Positions 17,423 through 26,387 of a DNA stretch of 64,000 nucleotides are shown here, one piece after another. The notes below the pieces were generated by a model that saw only the letters and a list, made by a program, of their open reading frames with translations, searched no databases and was not told the origin of the DNA. Within the stretch, counting starts at the first letter, position 1, and every line of letters starts with the position of its first letter. The position numbers were made by a program, and so were the translations under genes. The stretch spans positions 124,001-188,000 of the forward strand of contig CAVUHK010000003.1 in NCBI GenBank assembly GCA_963741315.1. Direction: 5' to 3'. The DNA comes from PALSA-1003 sp963741315. GTDB taxonomy: Bacteria > Pseudomonadota > Gammaproteobacteria > Burkholderiales > Casimicrobiaceae.

Positions 17423-18055
17423 CTAGCGTTCCTGGAATACCACGGTGAAGGGTCGGGGCAGGAGTGCCTTGTCGTTGACCATTTGCACCTGGATGAACGA
17501 GCTCAGCTCGCGCATTGCGCCACGGATTTCGCGCGCGCCTTGCGAGATCGTCTTGAAGCGGCCCCATCGAGCGCGGCGCCACGGAGCGCGTGACTGCACA
17601 ACAATGCCCAATTCGAGCGACGCGAGTCGCGCTTCGTGCTTGAGGTAGTGGCCGAACGGGGCAATGAGCTGAATCTCGAGTGGGTTTCGCGTCCACTCGA
17701 CGTTGATCCGCGTCCCGAGTTCGCTGGCCTTGACCAGGAGTTCCTTGGCGCGCTGTCGAGGCAGCGGCTCGACGACGCGCGCCGCCGCGAATTCGTGAAA
17801 CCGTTCAGTGAGCCGGTAACAGTCGCGCTGCTCGGTCCGAGGCACGAGCAGCCCATTGCTCACGAAGCCCTCTACCAGCGCGTCGCCTTCGATGGTGTTC
17901 ATTCCGAAGTCTCGGCACAGGCTCCTGCCGCTGACGTGTGCGGACTGCTGCGGCAGGCCGGCGATTCGCGCCAGCACCCGCTCAGAGGCGGCGCGCAAGT
18001 CGACGGCGCTCATGCCGAAGTACAAACGTTGCGTGACCAGCGTGCGTTCTCTCAT
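17423..18055 (-). CDS. Uncharacterised protein, possible winged helix plus degenerate nucleotidyltransferase
   Basis: Protein of 210 residues that I do not recognise by name. Residues 15-90 look like a winged-helix module. Residues 115-155 follow the plan of a small MNT-type nucleotidyltransferase found in two-domain bacterial proteins, where the pattern is FGSYL...RLGDLDLAV; here it reads FGHYLKHEARLASLELGIVV. The catalytic GS has become GH and the metal-binding DxD has become SLE, so if the homology is right the enzyme is dead. A basic stretch (WRRARWGRFK, 159-168) follows. It stands alone between the BI-1 terminator and rlmD. Possible roles include nucleic-acid binding. Confidence 0.5.
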   Translation of the reverse strand: MRERTLVTQRLYFGMSAVDLRAASERVLARIAGLPQQSAHVSGRSLCRDFGMNTIEGDALVEGFVSNGLLVPRTEQRDCYRLTERFHEFAAARVVEPLPRQRAKELLVKASELGTRINVEWTRNPLEIQLIAPFGHYLKHEARLASLELGIVVQSRAPWRRARWGRFKTISQGAREIRGAMRELSSFIQVQMVNDKALLPRPFTVVFQER

Positions 18056-18167
18056 TTGCTGCGAGACTCCAAGACCGGGATTTCCATGACGATAGCATAA
18101 ATTGGAAGCTCGTCAAGCGGTGAGGCCGGCGGCGTCGGCGTCAACCTCTGATGGCGGGCATCGTGTC

Positions 18168-19469
18168 TCACTCGAACAGTGCGATCGACTCTACGTGCGC
18201 GGTGTGCGGAAACATGTTGGCGATGCCCGCCGCACGCAGCGTGTAGCGTTGCTCGTTGACCAGAACGGAAGCGTCGCGCGCCAGCGTCGCGGGATTGCAC
18301 GACACGTAGACGATACGCGAGAGCCCCGCGGCGGGCAGCGCCTTGACCAGCTCGATCGCGCCTTCGCGCGGCGGGTCGATCAGCGCCTTGTCGAACGGAC
18401 CGAGCGCGGCAAGGCTTTCAGATGTCGCTTCGAACAGGTTCGCGGTCGTGAATTGCGCCAGTGCAGCGAGTCCGTTGGCGGCGGCGTTGGCCGCGGCGCG
18501 TCGGACCAGCGTCGCACTGCCTTCGACGCCGATGACGCCGGCGCCGCGGCGCGCGATCGGCAGCGTGAAATTGCCCAGTCCGCAGAAGAAATCGGCAATG
18601 CGCTCGCCTGGCGCCGGATCGAGCAGACCGATCGCACGACGGACCAGCACTCGATTGACGTCGGAGTTGACCTGGGTGAAGTCGGTGGGATCGAAGTCGA
18701 AATGCACGCCAAAATCGGGGAGCGCGTATTCAAGGTGGCTGTCGCGCGGATGCAGCGGAAGCACCGTTGCCGGTCCACCCGTCTGCGTCCACAGATGCAC
18801 GCGATGCAGATCGGCGAACGCCGCGAGCTCGAGTTCGTCCTTGGGAGAGAGTGCCACAAGAATTCGCAGCACCAGTACGTCGACCGGGCCGTCCGCGCTT
18901 TCGCCGCGCGCCAGCTCGATCTGCGGGATGCGATCGTGGATCGACAGCCTGCCGATCTGTGCGCGCAAGGCGGGCAGCAGCGCGGAAATGTTCGGCGGCA
19001 ATACCTCGCAGCTCGACATGTCGGTGACGTAGGTCGATTTGCGCTCGCGAAAGCCGATCAGTACGCCGCCTTTCTTGGGCACGTCGCGCACCGACAGGCG
19101 CGCGCGCTGGCGATAGCCCCACGCCGGGCCGTGGATCGGCGCGAGCAACTGCTGTGGCCGCAAGCGACCGATGTGCCAGAGCGCGTCTTCGAGCACGCGC
19201 TGCTTGACCGCGACCTGCGCGGTCGCGTCGATGTGTTGCAGGCTGCAGCCGCCGCAGGTACCGAAGTAGGGGCAACGCGGTGTCACCCGCAGGGCGCTGT
19301 GGTTGAGGATTTCCACTGCCCGCGCGCGCTCGTAATTGGGCTTGCGCTGGTAGACCTCGATGGCAACTCGCTCGCCGATCAGCGCACCCTCGACGAAGAT
19401 GGCCTTGCCGTCGACACGTGCGATGCCGCGGCCTTCCTGGTCGAGAGCGGTGATGACGACGGGATCCAT
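18168..19469 (-). CDS. rlmD: 23S rRNA (uracil-1939-C5)-methyltransferase RlmD
   Basis: SAM-dependent enzyme making m5U1939 of 23S rRNA. It has 433 residues, matching E. coli RlmD. An N-terminal TRAM domain (GxGIARVDGKAIFVEGAL, about 12-30) precedes a [4Fe-4S] motif CPYFGTCGGCSLQH. The methyltransferase core has DFFCGLGNFTLPIA for SAM binding, ALIDPPREGA, and the catalytic cysteine in YVSCNPATLARD. The C-terminal FPHTAHVESIALFE is a family signature. The start at 19469 (MDPVVITALDQEGRGIA) leaves just the TRAM domain; the longer frame upstream is not conserved. It is divergent from tsaB, with 97 bases between starts. Confidence 0.95.
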   Translation of the reverse strand: MDPVVITALDQEGRGIARVDGKAIFVEGALIGERVAIEVYQRKPNYERARAVEILNHSALRVTPRCPYFGTCGGCSLQHIDATAQVAVKQRVLEDALWHIGRLRPQQLLAPIHGPAWGYRQRARLSVRDVPKKGGVLIGFRERKSTYVTDMSSCEVLPPNISALLPALRAQIGRLSIHDRIPQIELARGESADGPVDVLVLRILVALSPKDELELAAFADLHRVHLWTQTGGPATVLPLHPRDSHLEYALPDFGVHFDFDPTDFTQVNSDVNRVLVRRAIGLLDPAPGERIADFFCGLGNFTLPIARRGAGVIGVEGSATLVRRAAANAAANGLAALAQFTTANLFEATSESLAALGPFDKALIDPPREGAIELVKALPAAGLSRIVYVSCNPATLARDASVLVNEQRYTLRAAGIANMFPHTAHVESIALFE

Positions 19470-19566
19470 GTGCGGGCTTCGGCGCCCGCGTGAATGCGAG
19501 CAGAGCCGCGATTGTACCGGGCGCGTGGCACAGCGCCGGGCAGGCGCGACACGGTAGAATCGCGGC

Positions 19567-20265
19567 ATGCGAATCCTTGCACTCGATGCGTCGACCGAGA
19601 TGTGCACCGTCGCGCTGGGCGGCGAGACGGGCTTCGTCGAGCGCTCCGTGCACGCCGGCCAACGGCACTCGGAGCTGCTGTTGCCCATGATCCAGTCGCT
19701 GCTCGCCGAGGCTGGCACATCGCTGCGCGAGCTCGATGGCATCGCCTTCGGCGCGGGCCCCGGTTCCTTCACCGGCTTACGCATTGCGTGCGGAGTCGCG
19801 CAAGGACTCGCGTTCGGTGCGGACCTGTCGGTCGTCGGCGTGCCTACGCTCGCCGCCATGGCCGAGGATGCGCGCGCACGCGGTCACGGCGAGCGCGTCT
19901 ACGCGGCACTGGACGCGCGCATGCGCGAGGTCTATGTCGCCGCCTACGAGCACGACGGCGCGGGATGGCGCGAGCGCGTTGCGCCGGCGGTGCTGCCGGC
20001 GGAGGACGCCCCGCTGCCTCAGGATTCGGGCTGGTTCTGCACCGGCCCGGGCTTCACCGCCTATCCTGCGTTGCGCACGCGTCTTGCCGGCGCGCTGGCG
20101 GCATGCGATCCGACGTTGATGCCGTCGGCAAGCGCAATCGCCAGGCTGGCGCTGCCGCGGCTCGCGGCGGGCGAAGGCGTCGCCGCAGGTGCCGCTGCGC
20201 CGCTCTACGTGCGACACCGTGTCGCGCTGACCACGGCAGAGCGCGCTGCGGGGGCGGTTCTGTGA
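19567..20265 (+). CDS. tsaB: tRNA threonylcarbamoyladenosine biosynthesis protein TsaB
   Basis: Partner of TsaD and TsaE in making t6A37 of ANN-decoding tRNAs. It has 232 residues. The start MRILALDASTEMCTVAL and GAGPGSFTGLRIACGVAQGLA (about 62-82) are hallmarks of the ASKHA-fold TsaB/YeaZ family. TsaB lacks the iron site of TsaD and acts as a structural dimer partner. Its TGA overlaps the GTG start of rimI by four bases, so the two are translationally coupled. This pairing is common in proteobacteria. Confidence 0.93.
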   Translation: MRILALDASTEMCTVALGGETGFVERSVHAGQRHSELLLPMIQSLLAEAGTSLRELDGIAFGAGPGSFTGLRIACGVAQGLAFGADLSVVGVPTLAAMAEDARARGHGERVYAALDARMREVYVAAYEHDGAGWRERVAPAVLPAEDAPLPQDSGWFCTGPGFTAYPALRTRLAGALAACDPTLMPSASAIARLALPRLAAGEGVAAGAAAPLYVRHRVALTTAERAAGAVL

Positions 20266-20759
20266 ACGCCGCGCTTGCCCGGCCGTACCTCGGCGCGGGG
20301 GAACTCACGTGGCGACCGATGCGTGACGGCGATCTGGCGGCGGTTGCGGCGCTGGAAGCGGAATCGCATCTCGCGCCGTGGACCATAGGCAATTTTCGTG
20401 ACGCGCTCGGCGCGGGCTATGGAACGCTGGTGGTCGAGTCCGCGGGCACGATCATCGCATACGGTGTGCTCATGCTCGCACCGGGCGAGGCGCAGCTCCT
20501 TAACCTGACCGTGAGCAGCGCCTCGCGCCGGCACGGCCTTGGCCGCGAACTGCTACGTCGATTCTTGCGCGCCGCGCGCGAGGTCGGCGCGGAACAATGT
20601 TTCCTGGAAGTGCGCCAGTCCAACGCTGCTGCCATCGGCCTGTATGTCGCCGAAGGATTCGCCGCGGTCGCGCGGCGCGTTGGCTATTACCCGGCCGCGC
20701 TGCCTGACGGCAACCGCGAAGACGCGCTGGTGTTGCGCCGGGCGCTGGCGGGTCCATAG
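20262..20759 (+). CDS. rimI: Ribosomal protein S18-alanine N-acetyltransferase RimI
   Basis: GNAT acetyltransferase of 165 residues that acetylates the N-terminal alanine of ribosomal protein S18. The acetyl-CoA loop SSASRRHGLGRELLRRFL (about 86-103) carries the R-x2-G-x-G/A element. LEVRQSNAAAIGLYVAEGF, with the asparagine and tyrosine used in catalysis, follows. The GTG start overlaps the tsaB stop (GTGA), and the glycosylase gene begins two bases after its own stop, so the three form one operon. An extended N-terminus of about 15 residues (MNAALARPYLGAGEL) is longer than in E. coli. Confidence 0.9.
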   Translation: MNAALARPYLGAGELTWRPMRDGDLAAVAALEAESHLAPWTIGNFRDALGAGYGTLVVESAGTIIAYGVLMLAPGEAQLLNLTVSSASRRHGLGRELLRRFLRAAREVGAEQCFLEVRQSNAAAIGLYVAEGFAAVARRVGYYPAALPDGNREDALVLRRALAGP

Positions 20760-20760
20760 C

Positions 20761-21549
20761 GTGACCGATCGCCAAGCGATGCTGCAGGAACTGGGCCTGA
20801 CTCCGGTCTGGCGGCGGCGCGCGCCCGCTTCGAAGGCAACCGCCGCGAGCGACAAGGCGACTGCCGCGGTTCCCGCAGCCAGCGACGCGATTGCGCAGTA
20901 CCCAATGCGCTCCACGACGGAGCCGATGGTCGATCGCAGCGCGCGTATCGCGACGCTGCAGTGGGCCGACATCGCCGCCGATGTTGCCGCTTGCACCGCG
21001 TGCGAATTGTGCAAGACGCGCAATCGCACCGTGCCCGGCATCGGTGACGCACGCGCGGAATGGATGTTCGTCGGCGAAGCGCCCGGTGCCGAGGAAGACG
21101 CCAAGGGCGAGCCGTTCGTGGGCCAGGCCGGCAAGCTGCTCGACAACATGCTTGCCGCGCTGGGCATGCGCCGCGACCGACAGGTGTACATCGCCAACGT
21201 GCTCAAGTGCCGCCCACCGAACAACCGCGCTCCGACGACGGAAGAGTCCGAAGCGTGCCGGCACTATCTCGACCGGCAAATCGCGCTCATTCGACCCAAA
21301 CTCATCGTTGCGCTGGGCCGAAGCGCGGCCACGACGCTGCTTAACGTCGACGCCACCATCGCGAGCTTGCGCGGCCGCGTCCATCGCTACCGCGGCGTGC
21401 CATTGGTCGTTACCTACCATCCGGCCTACCTGCTGCGAACCTTGCCCGACAAGGCGAAGGCGTGGGAAGATCTCTGTCTCGCACGGGCCACCATGCGAGC
21501 GTTGCCGCCGGATGAGGGCTTGCAACGCGCGGCATCGGCCTCAAACTGA
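20761..21549 (+). CDS. Type 4 (iron-sulfur) uracil-DNA glycosylase
   Basis: Removes uracil from DNA. About 262 residues from the GTG at 20761; an ATG at 20779 would also serve. The first 75 residues are variable and Ala-rich. The catalytic domain has an N-terminal cysteine pair in CTACELCKTR, motif A GEAPGAEEDAKGEPFVGQAG, then CRPPNNR and SEACRHYL giving the other two cysteines of the [4Fe-4S] cluster, and motif B VTYHPAYLLR. Family members come in phage-polymerase-like fusions too, but this is the free-standing form usual next to rimI in betaproteobacteria. Third gene of the tsaB-rimI operon. Confidence 0.9.
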   Translation: MTDRQAMLQELGLTPVWRRRAPASKATAASDKATAAVPAASDAIAQYPMRSTTEPMVDRSARIATLQWADIAADVAACTACELCKTRNRTVPGIGDARAEWMFVGEAPGAEEDAKGEPFVGQAGKLLDNMLAALGMRRDRQVYIANVLKCRPPNNRAPTTEESEACRHYLDRQIALIRPKLIVALGRSAATTLLNVDATIASLRGRVHRYRGVPLVVTYHPAYLLRTLPDKAKAWEDLCLARATMRALPPDEGLQRAASASN

Positions 21550-21595
21550 GAAACTGCGGGTCCATGCCCGCTCCGGCACACACGGGGGTTCAACA

Positions 21596-22237
21596 ATGCA
21601 CAAGCGCTTGGTTTCGACATTCGGACTGATCGCCGCGGTAGTCGCGGTGCTGTCGCTGTCCGGTTGCGGCTACAACGACCTGCAGCGCCAGGACGAGGGC
21701 GTCAAGTCGGCCTGGTCCGAAGTGCTCAACCAGTACCAGCGGCGCGCCGACCTGGTTCCCAACCTGGTGAACACGGTCAAGGGCTACGCCGCACAGGAAG
21801 CCACCGTGCTCACCGAAGTCACCAACGCCCGCGCCAGCGTTGGCGCGATCAAGGCGACGCCCGAGCTGATCAACGATCCGGCGGCCTTTGCCAAGTTCCA
21901 GGCGGCGCAAGGGCAATTGCAGTCGGCACTGTCGCGCCTGCTGGTGGTTGCGGAAAACTATCCGAACCTCAAATCCGATCAGAACTTCCGCGATCTCGCG
22001 TCGCAACTCGAAGGCACCGAGAACCGCATCACCGTTGCCCGCAACCGCTACATCAAGTCGGTGCAGGAATTCAACACCACGGTGCGCACCTTCCCGACCA
22101 ATTTGACGGCAATGCTGTTCAAGATGGACATCAAGCCCAACTTCGCGGTCGACAACGAGAAGGCGATCAGCGCACCGCCGGTCGTCGATTTCACCAAGCC
22201 CGCACCTGCACCGGCGCCTGCACCGGCGAAGAACTGA
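21596..22237 (+). CDS. lemA: LemA family lipoprotein
   Basis: Protein of 213 residues with lipobox LSLSGC (C24), so it is probably anchored to a membrane as a lipoprotein. The LemA coiled-coil fold is clear: YNDLQRQDEGVKSAWSEVLNQYQRRADLVPNLVNTVKGYA is followed by NARASV, AENYPNLKSDQNF and ENRITVARNRYI. The tail is Pro/Ala-rich (PAPAPAPAPAKN). GGGGGTT lies ahead of the ATG. LemA commonly sits directly upstream of TPM-domain proteins, as here; the pair is thought to act in the envelope, but no reaction is known. Confidence 0.92.
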   Translation: MHKRLVSTFGLIAAVVAVLSLSGCGYNDLQRQDEGVKSAWSEVLNQYQRRADLVPNLVNTVKGYAAQEATVLTEVTNARASVGAIKATPELINDPAAFAKFQAAQGQLQSALSRLLVVAENYPNLKSDQNFRDLASQLEGTENRITVARNRYIKSVQEFNTTVRTFPTNLTAMLFKMDIKPNFAVDNEKAISAPPVVDFTKPAPAPAPAPAKN

Positions 22238-22280
22238 GCGCGCCGGCTACGGCGCACCGCGGACTGGCGGTCGGGTAGGT

Positions 22281-23205
22281 ATGATGGCCACGCGTCCGGT
22301 GTTTCGCGTCGCCGTCGCGCTGTTCGCGATGGCGTTGGCGTTCGCGTTCGCGAGCGGCGCCATCGCCGCACCGTGGGAACTCAACAAGGACGGCATGCCG
22401 CCGGTGCCGCCGTTGACGAGCCCGGTGACCGACCTTACCGGAACGCTTGAGCGCGGCAGAGAAAGCGGCGCTGGAGGCCAAGCTGCGCGACTGGGAAGCG
22501 CGCACCACCAACCAGCTGGCCGTCCTGGTGGTTCCCTCGACCCTGCCGGAGACGATCGAGGACTACGGCATTCACGTCGCCGACGCCTGGAAGATCGGCC
22601 AGAAGGGCAAGGACAACGGCGCGATCTTCATCGTCGCCAAGGACGACAAGAAGATGCGCATCGAAGTCGGTTACGGCTTCGAAGGCGTGCTCACCGACAT
22701 CACCTCGCGGCGCATCATCGGCGAGACCATCGCCCCGTATTTCAAACAGGGTCAGTTCGGCGCGGGCATCAACGCCGGCGTCGACCGCATCATGGAAGTC
22801 GTCAATGACGGCAAGCCGCTGCCGCCGCCCGGCAAGCAGGCGCGCAAGAAGTCGTTGGCCGACATCGACTTCGGTACGCTGTTCATCATCCTGCTCGTTG
22901 CCGTGCCGGTGATCGGCGGCATCCTGCGCTCGGTGCTCGGCAACCTGGGTGGTTCGCTGGTTGGATCCGGCGTCGCCGGTGCGGCCGCATGGATCGTCGC
23001 CGGGTCGCTGCTGATCGGCGGCATCGCCGCCGTGATCGCGTTCTTCCTGATCCTGTTCTCGAGCTTTGGCGGCCGCGGTGGATGGATTCCCGGCATGGGT
23101 GGCGGTGGCGGCGGCATGGGCGGCGGCGGTTTTGGTGGCGGCGGAGGCGGCTTCTCCGGCGGCGGTGGCGGTTTTGGCGGCGGCGGAGCGTCGGGTGGCT
23201 GGTAG
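22281..23205 (+). CDS. TPM-domain (YgcG-like) membrane protein, one frame break
   Basis: The signal peptide (MATRPVFRVAVALFAMALAF...) and the segment TSPVTDLTGTL are in one frame, and the TPM domain SAAEKAALEAKLRDWEARTTNQLAVLVVPS continues in the next. One extra T at 22447-22448 explains the break (ACGCTTGAGC where ACGCTGAGC would keep frame). The TPM domain (about 55-180 of the joined protein) has GQKGKDNGAIFIVAKDDKKMRIEVGYG. Membrane helices and a Gly-rich tail (GGGGFGGGGGGF) follow, typical of YgcG. Some TPM proteins are weak phosphatases in vitro. Its place after lemA matches the usual pairing. Confidence 0.85.
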
Positions 23206-23271
23206 CGCCGCGCGCCTGCGAGCACAGATCGACTAAGAGTAGTTCATAGTCATAATCCAGGAGGCGGCGGC

Positions 23272-23778
23272 ATGGCCGATCGCAGACCCCTACGTTTCGG
23301 CAGACATCTGGTCATCGACCACTGGACCGCGCGGCGCGCATTTCCGCCGGTTGTGATGAAGCGCATCGAGGAGGCGATCGCCGCGGGCGAGCGCATGCAC
23401 GGCGGACAGGTGCGCTTCGTCGTCGAAGGCTCGCTGCCGATGGGTCAGCTGGTGCGCGGCGAAACGCCGCGCGAGCGTGCGCTCGAGGTATTCGGACGCC
23501 TTCGCATCTGGGACACCGAGGAAAACTGCGGCGTGCTCATCTACCTGCTGCTTGCCGATCGCGATGTGGAAATCGTCGCCGACCGTGGCATTCATCGCAA
23601 GGTAGGCGACGATACCTGGCAGGCGCTTTGCCGCGGCATGGAGGTTGCGTTCCGGGAGAAGCGCTTCGCCGACGGTGCGATCGACGGCATCGACACGGTC
23701 AACGCCCTGCTGGCGCAGCATTTTCCGCGCACAGGCGCGGGGCCGAACGAACTGTCGGATCAGCCGGTCATTCTCTGA
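23272..23778 (+). CDS. Second TPM-domain protein
   Basis: A TPM-domain protein of 168 residues without a signal peptide or Gly-rich tail. ENCGVLIYLLLADRDVEIVADRGIHRKVGDDTWQ aligns with the TPM core of the upstream gene, and FREKRFADGAIDGI is the equivalent of its late helix. In betaproteobacteria this short protein often forms the third gene of the lemA-ygcG set. An AGGAGGCGGCGGC sequence precedes the ATG. The last 19 bases overlap the end of lplT on the other strand. Confidence 0.85.
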   Translation: MADRRPLRFGRHLVIDHWTARRAFPPVVMKRIEEAIAAGERMHGGQVRFVVEGSLPMGQLVRGETPRERALEVFGRLRIWDTEENCGVLIYLLLADRDVEIVADRGIHRKVGDDTWQALCRGMEVAFREKRFADGAIDGIDTVNALLAQHFPRTGAGPNELSDQPVIL

Positions 23779-25070
23779 CCCGGCGCCACGGCGTGGCCCG
23801 AAGCCACGGCCGAGTGGTCGGATGCGATCAGGTGCATCACGTCGCCCTTGGCCAGGTTGCGGCGATGGCGCCACATCACCAGCAGCATCGCGCCCGCGAC
23901 GAACATCCCGAAGAGGATTATCACGGTGTTGGTCGACAATCCCAGGAACACCAGCAGTGCGTAACACGACAGCATGACCAGCACGCCGATGTTCTCGTTG
24001 AAGTTCTGCACCGCGATGGAATGTCCTGCGCCCATCAATACGTGGCCGCGGTGCTGCAGCAGCGCATTCATCGGAACCACGAAGAATCCGGCGAACGCGC
24101 CGATCATCGTCATGACCAGCACCGCCGTCTCGAGGCTCATGATGAAGATCATGCTGGTGACGCCGACGCCCATCAGCACGCCGATCGGCAGGACCTTGAC
24201 CGCGCCGCGCAGCGACACGAATTTTGCCGCCGCCACCGCGCCGAGCGCGATGCCGACCGCGACCACGCCCTGCAAGTACGACGCGCGCGACAGGTTATAG
24301 CAGAGGTGCGACGCCGCCCAGTCGATGACGATGAACTGCAGCGTCGCGCCCGCACCCCAGAACAGCGTCGTCGTCGCCAGCGAAATCTGACCAAGCTTGT
24401 CGCGCCAGAGCAGCGCGCAGCAGTGGCCGAATTCGCGTATCAGGAACAGCGGATTCTTGCTCGGCGCGCGATGCGCGACGCCGGTGTCGGGGATGTACCA
24501 GTTGAACAGCGCGGCGACCGCGTACAGACTGATGAGCACTGCAATTGCGGCCTGCGGCGGCGTGTTGATGCCGGTGTCGATGCGCGGGATGTCGATCGCG
24601 AGCAGCATGCTCGATGCCGGTCCGCTGATGAGCAAGCCGCCGAGCAGTACGCCGAGGATGATCGAGGCGACTGTCGTGCCTTCGATCCAGCCGTTGGCGA
24701 CGACGAGCTGCCGTGGCGGCAGCAGTTCGGTGAGGATGCCGTACTTCGCGGGCGAATACGCGGCCGCGCCGAGGCCGACGATCGCATATGCGGCCAGCGG
24801 ATGCAGCGTGAACAGCATCAGTGAGCAACCAATGATCTTGATGCCGTTGGTGTAGAGCATCACGCGACCCTTGGGCATCGAGTCGGCGAAGGCGCCGACC
24901 AGTGGCGCGAGCAGCACGTACGAGACGACGAAGCACTGCTTGAGCGCGGGAGTCATCCACGCCGGCGAGTCCATATCGCGCAACATCTGGATTGCCGCGA
25001 CGAGCAACGCATTGTCTGCCAGCGACGAGAAAAACTGCGCCGCCATTATGATGTAGAACCCGGCCTTCAT
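23760..25070 (-). CDS. lplT: Lysophospholipid transporter LplT
   Basis: Inner-membrane MFS carrier of 436 residues that flips lysophospholipids inward for re-acylation. The start MKAGFYIIMAAQFFSSLADNALLVAAIQ is close to the family consensus. About twelve membrane segments are visible. GAFADSMPKGRVM is the MFS loop between TM2 and TM3, and GLGAAAYSPAKYGILTELLPP is strongly conserved in LplT. In E. coli the acyltransferase Aas follows; no such gene is here. It is divergent from alr, with 197 bases between starts. Confidence 0.92.
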   Translation of the reverse strand: MKAGFYIIMAAQFFSSLADNALLVAAIQMLRDMDSPAWMTPALKQCFVVSYVLLAPLVGAFADSMPKGRVMLYTNGIKIIGCSLMLFTLHPLAAYAIVGLGAAAYSPAKYGILTELLPPRQLVVANGWIEGTTVASIILGVLLGGLLISGPASSMLLAIDIPRIDTGINTPPQAAIAVLISLYAVAALFNWYIPDTGVAHRAPSKNPLFLIREFGHCCALLWRDKLGQISLATTTLFWGAGATLQFIVIDWAASHLCYNLSRASYLQGVVAVGIALGAVAAAKFVSLRGAVKVLPIGVLMGVGVTSMIFIMSLETAVLVMTMIGAFAGFFVVPMNALLQHRGHVLMGAGHSIAVQNFNENIGVLVMLSCYALLVFLGLSTNTVIILFGMFVAGAMLLVMWRHRRNLAKGDVMHLIASDHSAVASGHAVAPGQRMTG

Positions 25071-25147
25071 TTTCCTCGTAAGGCGTGAACGCTCGTTGGC
25101 GCTGGGCGCCTGTCGGCGTGCGCATCAAAGTGTGCGCGGCGCTTGTG

Positions 25148-25153
25148 TATAAT
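25148..25153 (+). promoter_or_regulatory. Possible -10 element upstream of alr
   Basis: A perfect TATAAT hexamer stands 115 bases before the alr start in the 197-base gap shared with lplT. No good -35 hexamer lies at the right distance, so this is a candidate only. The rest of the gap has no other feature I can support. Confidence 0.35.
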
Positions 25154-25267
25154 TGCTCTTCTCGTGGCGCTAGCGGCTCGCGCCTTATACCACGTTATTC
25201 ACATCAGACAAAACCGGCGCCCGCTGGTTCATTACCGCCGCACACCGCTGTCTCTTCGCGCGCCGTC

Positions 25268-26362
25268 ATGACTCGCCCGATCCTGGCCCAGATCAACCTC
25301 GCAGCATTGCGCGCCAATCTTGGCGTCGCCAGGCAGCGCAGCGTCGGCGCGCAGGTACTCGCAGTCGTCAAAGCCGACGCTTATGGACATGGACTCGCGC
25401 GCGTGCTGCCTGCGCTTGCCGATGCCGATGGCCTGGCGCTGCTCGAACTCGATGCCGCGATTGCTCTGCGTGAGAAGCATTATGCGCGACGGATTCTGCT
25501 CATCGAAGGTTTCTTTTCACCCGATGAGCTGCCGGAGATCGCTGCGCGGCGGCTTGCGATAGTTGTGCACCACACCGAACACCTCCGCATGCTGGAGACT
25601 GCAACGCTGTCGCGACCGCTGGAAGTGTTCATCAAGATCAATACCGGCATGAATCGCCTCGGATTCAGGCCCGAAGAGGCGGGCGCCGTGGCCGAGCGGC
25701 TGTCGCGCGCGGCCAGCGTCGCGGCGCTGCGCATGATGACGCACCTTGCGCGCGCCGATGAGGAGGAAGGTCTGCACGAACAGCTGCGCGTCTTCGAGCA
25801 GGCGTGCAAGGGCTTGCCGTACCCGCGTTCGATCGCCAATTCCGCCGGCGTGCTGCGCTTCGACGAAGTTGGCGGCGACTACGTCCGACCAGGCATCATG
25901 CTCTACGGTGCGTCGCCGTTGCATTACGACACAGCACAGTCGCTGGGCCTGACTCCGGTGATGACGCTGCGCACCGAACTCGTCGCCATCCAGGATCTCA
26001 AGGCCAACGACAGCGTGGGCTACGGCGGCGACTACACGGCGGCGCGTGCACACCGGGTTGGTGTCGTGGCCTGTGGCTATGCCGACGGCTATCCGCGCCA
26101 TGCGCCCAACGGCACTCCGGTGCTCGTGTGCGGCCGGAAGGTGCGCACTGCAGGACGGGTGTCGATGGACATGATGACCATCGACCTGACCGACGTGCCG
26201 GAAGCGGTGGTCGGCAGCCCGGTGGTATTGTGGGGCGAGGGCCTGCCCGTGGAAGATGTTGCCGCGGCGGCGAGCACGGTGAGTTACGAATTGCTGTGCG
26301 CGGTCGCGCCGCGTGTGCCGTTCGTGACGACGCACGTCGGCAAGGTCGACATCGAGTTATGA
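25268..26362 (+). CDS. alr: Alanine racemase
   Basis: PLP enzyme making D-alanine for peptidoglycan. It has 364 residues from the ATG at 25268; a longer frame upstream is not conserved. The PLP lysine is K35 in VVKADAYGHG, the family signature. The opposite-face tyrosine is Y252 in SVGYGGDYTA. CGYADGYPRHAPNG and MDMMTIDLTDVP are further conserved blocks. The final SYELLCAVAPRVPF is typical. It is followed 25 bases later by hldD. In some betaproteobacteria alr is next to lplT and radA; radA is not seen. Confidence 0.95.
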   Translation: MTRPILAQINLAALRANLGVARQRSVGAQVLAVVKADAYGHGLARVLPALADADGLALLELDAAIALREKHYARRILLIEGFFSPDELPEIAARRLAIVVHHTEHLRMLETATLSRPLEVFIKINTGMNRLGFRPEEAGAVAERLSRAASVAALRMMTHLARADEEEGLHEQLRVFEQACKGLPYPRSIANSAGVLRFDEVGGDYVRPGIMLYGASPLHYDTAQSLGLTPVMTLRTELVAIQDLKANDSVGYGGDYTAARAHRVGVVACGYADGYPRHAPNGTPVLVCGRKVRTAGRVSMDMMTIDLTDVPEAVVGSPVVLWGEGLPVEDVAAAASTVSYELLCAVAPRVPFVTTHVGKVDIEL

Positions 26363-26387
26363 CGCCCCGAATGCAAGAGGAACCCGC

